A DNA stretch of 64,000 nucleotides from Longimonas halophila (GTDB lineage: Bacteria > Bacteroidota > Rhodothermia > Rhodothermales > Salinibacteraceae), in contig NZ_PDEP01000009.1 of assembly GCF_002554705.1 (NCBI RefSeq), positions 1 through 64,000 of the forward strand, given 5' to 3'. Both the position numbers and the translations under genes were made by a program. The notes below the pieces were generated by a model. The model was not told the origin of the DNA. It ran no database searches and was given only the letters and a program-made list of their open reading frames with translations. How positions within the stretch are numbered: the stretch's first letter is position 1; the number at the start of each line of letters is the position of its first letter. This document shows positions 60,066-64,000 of this stretch, piece by piece.

Positions 60066-60189
60066 AGCGGCAGGCAGTCATACAAAAGGGCGATGCATAC
60101 ACGTAGAAGGTGCACGCATCGCCCAACGTAGGCAGCGCAAGCGTATCCCGAAAGACACCCCGGCAGGTTTGCCGAAAAATTAGCCGGTG

Positions 60190-60573
60190 TTACTCCGCTG
60201 GAACGGCGTCTTCGACCTCAACCACATCGCTGAGCTCGTCCTCCTCGAACATGCGCGACTTGGTGAGGAAGCGCACGCCGAGCGGGATTTCGAGGGAGAA
60301 GCTGGCCCCGCGCCCGGGTTTTACGTCGATGATAAGCTGCATGTACTGCCAGTACTCGTACTGATCGCGCGCAATGTAGAACGGGCAGTCGTGGATGGTG
60401 CCGAGCTTGATATCGCTCGTGCCCACTTTGAACTCATCGGCGGGGTAGCACATCGGCTGCGAGCCGTCGCAGCAGCCGCCGCTCTGGTGAAACATGAGCG
60501 GCCCGTGCTCATCGCGCAGCTCGTCGATTACGGCTTTGGCGTCGTCGGTGACGGTGACTCGGGGAATCGGCAT
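60190..60573 (-). CDS. DUF779 family protein
   Basis: A 127-aa protein: MPIPRVTVTDDAKAVIDELR, then MFHQSGGCCDGSQPMCYPAD and YWQYMQLIIDVKPGRGASFS with EIPLGVRFLTKSRMF. The Cys-rich GGCCDG...MC segment is characteristic of DUF779, a small protein often encoded beside acetaldehyde dehydrogenase (ExaC/AcoD-like) genes. It might bind a metal or help dehydrogenase maturation. It follows the aldehyde dehydrogenase gene by 113 bp on the same strand. The ATG at 60573 is used; upstream in-frame sequence overlaps the gap and dehydrogenase gene. Confidence 0.9.
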   Translation of the reverse strand: MPIPRVTVTDDAKAVIDELRDEHGPLMFHQSGGCCDGSQPMCYPADEFKVGTSDIKLGTIHDCPFYIARDQYEYWQYMQLIIDVKPGRGASFSLEIPLGVRFLTKSRMFEEDELSDVVEVEDAVPAE

Positions 60574-60686
60574 AGCAGGCAGGCGGCAAGGAAAAGGAAG
60601 CGTATATGCAGCAGCCGAGCCGCCTCGAAAGACGACCCGGCTGTGCATCCAGTACACTACAGATAACGTGTTGAATCTATAGCAGG

Positions 60687-62213
60687 TTAGAAAAAGCCCA
60701 TCGCATTCTTGTCGTACGAGATGAGCATGTTCTTCGTCTGGCGGTAGTGGTCGAGCGCCATCTTGTGCGTTTCGCGCCCGAAGCCCGACTTCTTGTAGCC
60801 GCCAAAGGCTGCGTGGGCGGGATACGTGTGATAGCTGTTCACCCACACGCGTCCGGCTTTGATAGCACGTGGCACCTCGTAGAGCTCATGCGCATCGCGC
60901 GTCCACACGCCCGCACCGAGTCCGTAGAGCGTGTCGTTCGAGATCTCAATCGCCTCGGCCTGATCCTTGAAGGTGGTCAGCGACGTGACCGGACCGAAGA
61001 TCTCTTCCTGGAAGACGCGCATCTTGTTGTGGCCCTTGAAGATCGTGGGCTGGATGTAGTAGCCCTCGCTGGGCATGCCGTCGCCGCCCATGCGGTAGGC
61101 ATCGCCGCCGGTGAGGACTTCCGCGCCCTCGTCCTTGCCGATCTGCAGGTAGTTCAGGATCTTCTCGTACTGATCGCTGGAGGCCTGTGCGCCGACCATG
61201 GTGTCGGGATGCAGCGGATCGCCCATCTTGATGTTCTCGACGCGATCAATCACGCGCTCCACAAACGCATCGGCAATGGACTCTTGCACCAGGATGCGGC
61301 TGGGGCAGGTGCACACCTCGCCCTGATTCAGCGCAAAGAGCGCGGCGCCTTCGAGGCACTTGTCGAAGAACGCGTCGTCGGCGTCCATCACGCTCTCGAA
61401 GAAGACGTTCGGGCTCTTGCCGCCGAGCTCCATCGTCATCGGAATGATGTTTTCCGAGGCGTACTGCATGATAAGACGCCCGGTGGTGGTTTCACCCGTA
61501 AACGCAATCTTGTCGATGCGTGGCGACTGCGCCAGCGGCTTGCCGGTTTCGACGCCAAATCCCTGCACGATGTTGACGACCCCCGGAGGCAGAATGTCTT
61601 GCACGAGTTCGGCCCAGAACATGATGCCGACGGGCGTCTGCTCCGCCGGCTTCAGCACGACGGTGTTGCCTGCGGCCAGGGCCGGACCCAGCTTCCAGGC
61701 GGCCATGAGCAGCGGGAAGTTCCACGGGATGATCTGCCCTACCACGCCCAGCGGCTCGCGCACCTGCATGCTCACGGTGTCTTGGTCAAGCTCCGACACG
61801 GTGCCCTCTTCGGCGCGAATGGCCCCCGCAAAGTAGCGGAAGTGATCAATCGCCAGTGGCAGGTCCGCATTGAGCGTCTCGCGGATCGGTTTGCCGTTGT
61901 CGACCGTCTCGACCCGGGCAAGAAGCTCCAGGTTTTCCTCCATCACATCCGCAATTTTCAGCAGGATGTTGCTGCGCTCTTGCGCAGACGTGTGATTCCA
62001 CGTTTTGGCAGCCTCGTGCGCCGCGTCGAGTGCCTTCTCAACATCGGCTTTGCGCGAGCGCGCTACGCGGCAGAAGGGCTTGCCGTCAACAGGCGATACG
62101 TTGTCGAAATACTCCCCGCCCTCGGGCTCGACAAACTCGCCACCAATGAAGTTGTGATAGGTATCCTTAAACGTAGGCCGATCGTAGGCTTTTTTCTCTT
62201 GTACAGCTTCCAT
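60687..62213 (-). CDS. NAD(P)-dependent aldehyde dehydrogenase
   Basis: A 508-aa protein of the ALDH superfamily. NAD-binding landmarks include [20 protein letters not shown] and [19 protein letters not shown] carries the catalytic Glu, and [11 protein letters not shown] the nucleophilic Cys. The C-terminus contains [20 protein letters not shown]. It is of the ExaC/acetaldehyde dehydrogenase type, which in many bacteria is paired with DUF779 and controlled by an AraC activator, exactly the arrangement here. It converts acetaldehyde or similar aldehydes to acids. ATG 62213 is used; an upstream in-frame ATG (62318) lies within the operator repeats and is less likely. Confidence 0.95.
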   Translation of the reverse strand: MEAVQEKKAYDRPTFKDTYHNFIGGEFVEPEGGEYFDNVSPVDGKPFCRVARSRKADVEKALDAAHEAAKTWNHTSAQERSNILLKIADVMEENLELLARVETVDNGKPIRETLNADLPLAIDHFRYFAGAIRAEEGTVSELDQDTVSMQVREPLGVVGQIIPWNFPLLMAAWKLGPALAAGNTVVLKPAEQTPVGIMFWAELVQDILPPGVVNIVQGFGVETGKPLAQSPRIDKIAFTGETTTGRLIMQYASENIIPMTMELGGKSPNVFFESVMDADDAFFDKCLEGAALFALNQGEVCTCPSRILVQESIADAFVERVIDRVENIKMGDPLHPDTMVGAQASSDQYEKILNYLQIGKDEGAEVLTGGDAYRMGGDGMPSEGYYIQPTIFKGHNKMRVFQEEIFGPVTSLTTFKDQAEAIEISNDTLYGLGAGVWTRDAHELYEVPRAIKAGRVWVNSYHTYPAHAAFGGYKKSGFGRETHKMALDHYRQTKNMLISYDKNAMGFF

Positions 62214-62285
62214 AGCAACGGTGTGGATCGATGAAGGTGGAAAACAACGGGCAAGCTCTGCTTCGTCCTCAGTTAACACGTACCC

Positions 62286-62318
62286 GGAACCGCTTCCAAA
62301 GTTTGGAACCGCTTCCAA
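62286..62318. promoter_or_regulatory. Tandem GGAA-N4-TTCC operator-like sites
   Basis: Two identical 14-bp units GGAACCGCTTCCAA at 62286-62299 and 62305-62318, start-to-start 19 bp (about two helical turns). Each contains a GGAA/TTCC inverted repeat. They lie 73-105 bp upstream of the aldehyde dehydrogenase start and about 145-177 bp upstream of the AraC gene. They are good candidates for binding sites of the AraC protein encoded at 62463 or of another regulator. Confidence 0.65.
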
Positions 62319-62392
62319 CTAAACGTGACACGAAGTGCAGCGATAGGAGCAGACGAAGCGTTCTTAACATCGCCTTCGCAACGACAATTCAC

Positions 62393-62424
62393 TTGTTAAA
62401 TTTTCCCAATCTGTTGTATATTTC
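62393..62424 (+). promoter_or_regulatory. Putative Bacteroidota-type promoter of araC-like gene
   Basis: TTG at 62393-62395, 21 bp spacer, then TATATTTC at 62417-62424, close to the TTTG/TAnnTTTG pattern of Bacteroidota primary promoters. The ATG of the AraC gene is 38 bp downstream of the -7 element. Confidence 0.45.
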
Positions 62425-62462
62425 TATCAATCCGCTGTATGTGCGTTCTTCTTTAGGATGTT

Positions 62463-63443
62463 ATGGCTGATATGGACCCATTCGAGGCCATCCGTGCGGC
62501 GCATCCGCCCACCGACCTCATCGAGAATCGAACGACCTTCGGCGGACCCGATGCTGAGCTGTCCATCTACGACACGTACAACGAAGCTACGCATGTACGG
62601 CTTCAGCGCTCGCATCCACTCATCTGCGGCATGATTCGCGGCAAAAAGGTGATGCACGTTGAATCTAACGAAACGGCGCTGCCGCATGAGGAGGCAGACG
62701 ACGCCCCCACGATGATTGCGGATGCGCCCTTTGACTTTATGCCGCACGAAACGCTCATTGTGCCGTCGGGACAGCCGGTGTACATCGACTTTCCGGAGGC
62801 GGCGCCCGATGCGCCCACGACCTGCCTTACGGTCGAGATCGACCGCGACCGCATTCAGCAGGTGGTCGACCGCATGAACGAGCACATGCCACGAACGCCC
62901 GAGTCGGGGGCATGGACGTACGACGACCTGCGTCCACAGCACTACCGCCACCTGCCCGATGTGGACGAGACGGCGCGACGCCTGGTGCGTGTGTTCACCG
63001 AAGACCGTCCGTACAAAGACACGCTCATTGATTTGGGCATCACCGAACTGGTGGTGCGGCTGCTTCGAACGGAGGCGCGCACGCTGCTCCTGGTGCACAG
63101 CGAGGAGGCAGCAGATGCCAACGGACTGGCGGCAGCTATCGAGTACATCAAGCAGCATTTGCACCGCCGCATCACCATCGACGAGGTCGCCAACGCCGCG
63201 TGCATGAGCACCTCCAGCCTCTACCGGTATTTTCGGAATGAGATGGGCTGCACGCCGCTTCAGTTCATCACCACCTGCCGCATCCGCCACGCCAAAACCC
63301 TGCTACGCGCCCCTGAGCAGTCGGTAACGTCTGTCGCGTACGAATTGGGCTTTTCGGATGTCAGTCATTTCATCCACACCTTTCGGGATGCGGAGGGCTG
63401 CACGCCCGGCACGTATCAGCAGCGCCATGCGCCGGACGCGTAG
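62463..63443 (+). CDS. AraC-family transcriptional regulator
   Basis: A 326-aa regulator. The N-terminal ~190 residues form the AraC_N cupin-like sensor region (THVRLQRSHPLICGMIRGKK and ETLIVPSGQPVYIDFPEA), and the C-terminal ~100 residues the double helix-turn-helix: ITIDEVANAACMSTSSLYRY and SVTSVAYELGFSDVSHFIHT. It is encoded divergently from the aldehyde dehydrogenase/DUF779 genes, with the tandem operator-like palindromes in between, so activation of that operon in response to an alcohol or aldehyde is the likely role (inference by analogy to exaC/adhR-type loci). Confidence 0.94.
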   Translation: MADMDPFEAIRAAHPPTDLIENRTTFGGPDAELSIYDTYNEATHVRLQRSHPLICGMIRGKKVMHVESNETALPHEEADDAPTMIADAPFDFMPHETLIVPSGQPVYIDFPEAAPDAPTTCLTVEIDRDRIQQVVDRMNEHMPRTPESGAWTYDDLRPQHYRHLPDVDETARRLVRVFTEDRPYKDTLIDLGITELVVRLLRTEARTLLLVHSEEAADANGLAAAIEYIKQHLHRRITIDEVANAACMSTSSLYRYFRNEMGCTPLQFITTCRIRHAKTLLRAPEQSVTSVAYELGFSDVSHFIHTFRDAEGCTPGTYQQRHAPDA

Positions 63444-63450
63444 CGGCACG

Positions 63451-64000
63451 CTACCGGATGTGTCGTCGGCGTCGGCGCCACGGGCGTCCGTTCGAGGCAG
63501 TGGTCTCGGTGAGGTCTAGATCCGATTCGCTGCGTGCGTGGGCTTCGGACACAGCGGCAAGCGCGGCGTACAGATCGAACGTGGCATCGCTGGGGTGCAG
63601 GGCTGCGGGATCGAAGTGGGTGTCTACGAAGTGGGTTGAGAACTGCCCCGAGCAGAACGCCTCGTGCTGCATCGCAAACTGGCAGAATGGGATGGTGGTG
63701 TGCATCCCCGCGATTTCGTACTCGTGTAGCGCACGCCGCATCCGCCGGATAGCGTGGTCGCGGTCGCTACCCCACGTAACCAGCTTGCTGATCATGGGGT
63801 CGTAGTGGATGAGCACCTCGCCGCCTTCTTCGACGCCTGCATCAACGCGTACGCCCACGCCAGACGGGGCGGCATGGCGCAGGAGCGGTCCGGGATCGGG
63901 CAGGAAGTTTTCGGTGGGATTCTCGGCATAGACGCGGCACTCAATGGAGTGGCCGTCAATGGTGAGGTCGTCTTGCGTATAGCCGAGCGGCTCGCCCGCC
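63451..64000 (-). CDS. Biotin carboxylase subunit of acyl-CoA carboxylase (5' end outside window)
   Basis: The frame runs off the right edge; about 182 C-terminal residues are visible. GHSIECRVYAENP, then LLRHAAPSGVGVRVDAGV and EGGEVLIHYDPMISKLVTWG, DRDHAIRRMRRALHEYEIAG match the C-terminal part of AccC/PccA-type biotin carboxylases. HYDPMISKL and the Arg-rich following helix are the conserved ATP/biotin region. No biotinyl domain follows; the protein ends in an Arg-rich tail (RRRRRHIR). Acetyl-, propionyl- or methylcrotonyl-CoA carboxylase cannot be decided here. It is convergent with the AraC gene, with only 7 bp between them. Confidence 0.9.
   Translation of the reverse strand, partial: AGEPLGYTQDDLTIDGHSIECRVYAENPTENFLPDPGPLLRHAAPSGVGVRVDAGVEEGGEVLIHYDPMISKLVTWGSDRDHAIRRMRRALHEYEIAGMHTTIPFCQFAMQHEAFCSGQFSTHFVDTHFDPAALHPSDATFDLYAALAAVSEAHARSESDLDLTETTASNGRPWRRRRRHIR

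Noticed and set aside
58362..60131. 589-aa open frame on the plus strand
   Set aside because: Antisense to argS; low-complexity Val/Gly/Arg/His translation.
60747..62234. 495-aa open frame on the plus strand
   Set aside because: Antisense to the aldehyde dehydrogenase.

Overview
The window comes from a high-GC (about 60-65%) member of the Bacteroidota/Rhodothermota line, most likely a halophile related to Salinibacter or Salisaeta. Reasons: a T9SS-type C-terminal sorting domain (first gene), a 2597-residue SprA, start codons without Shine-Dalgarno sequences, and acidic Asp/Glu/Ser-rich linkers in otherwise ordinary proteins (DnaX, RecR, SprA, a 526-aa hypothetical). The species assignment is inference. 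No rRNA, tRNA or CRISPR array was recognised.

Layout. 0-1.9 kb: end of a T9SS-secreted protein. 1.9-5.4 kb: a tight operon resembling a lasso-peptide cluster (precursor-like peptide, HPr-kinase-like kinase, PqqD-like recognition protein, B2-type leader protease, nucleotidyltransferase) but with no macrolactam synthetase, and with a predicted core lacking Asp/Glu. This is the most interesting system here. 5.4-10.8 kb: a MITE-like element, a nucleoside transporter, a hypothetical protein and an ABC transporter pair. 11-13.7 kb: an NfeD protein followed by two SPFH/Band-7 proteins. 13.8-24.8 kb: glycine dehydrogenase, an exported amidohydrolase, TPR and OmpA envelope proteins, a sugar nucleotidyltransferase and MutS2. 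25-30 kb: a second MITE copy, two orphan OmpR-type regulators, an M42 peptidase, a glycosyltransferase and small hypotheticals. 30.5-38.3 kb: sprA. 38.6-43.5 kb: a saccharopine-dehydrogenase-like enzyme and the recR/ybaB/dnaX replication-repair block. 43.8-49.3 kb: a beta-propeller protein, Cys-less bL31, a pyrimidine nucleoside phosphorylase, and a PspA operon with two coiled-coil partners. 49.3-56.6 kb: MoaC (with an unusual Arg), a BatA-type protein, HflX and a CBS protein. 56.6-58.1 kb: a lower-GC island of small genes, one interrupted. 58.4-64 kb: argS, an aldehyde dehydrogenase/DUF779/AraC module with tandem operator-like palindromes, and the end of a biotin carboxylase.

How parts work together. 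SprA is the outer-membrane translocon for cargo such as the first gene. NfeD with SPFH proteins, and PspA with its coiled-coil partners, are two membrane-maintenance modules. RecR, YbaB and DnaX form the familiar conserved gene neighbourhood. The ALDH and DUF779 genes are probably controlled by the divergent AraC protein.
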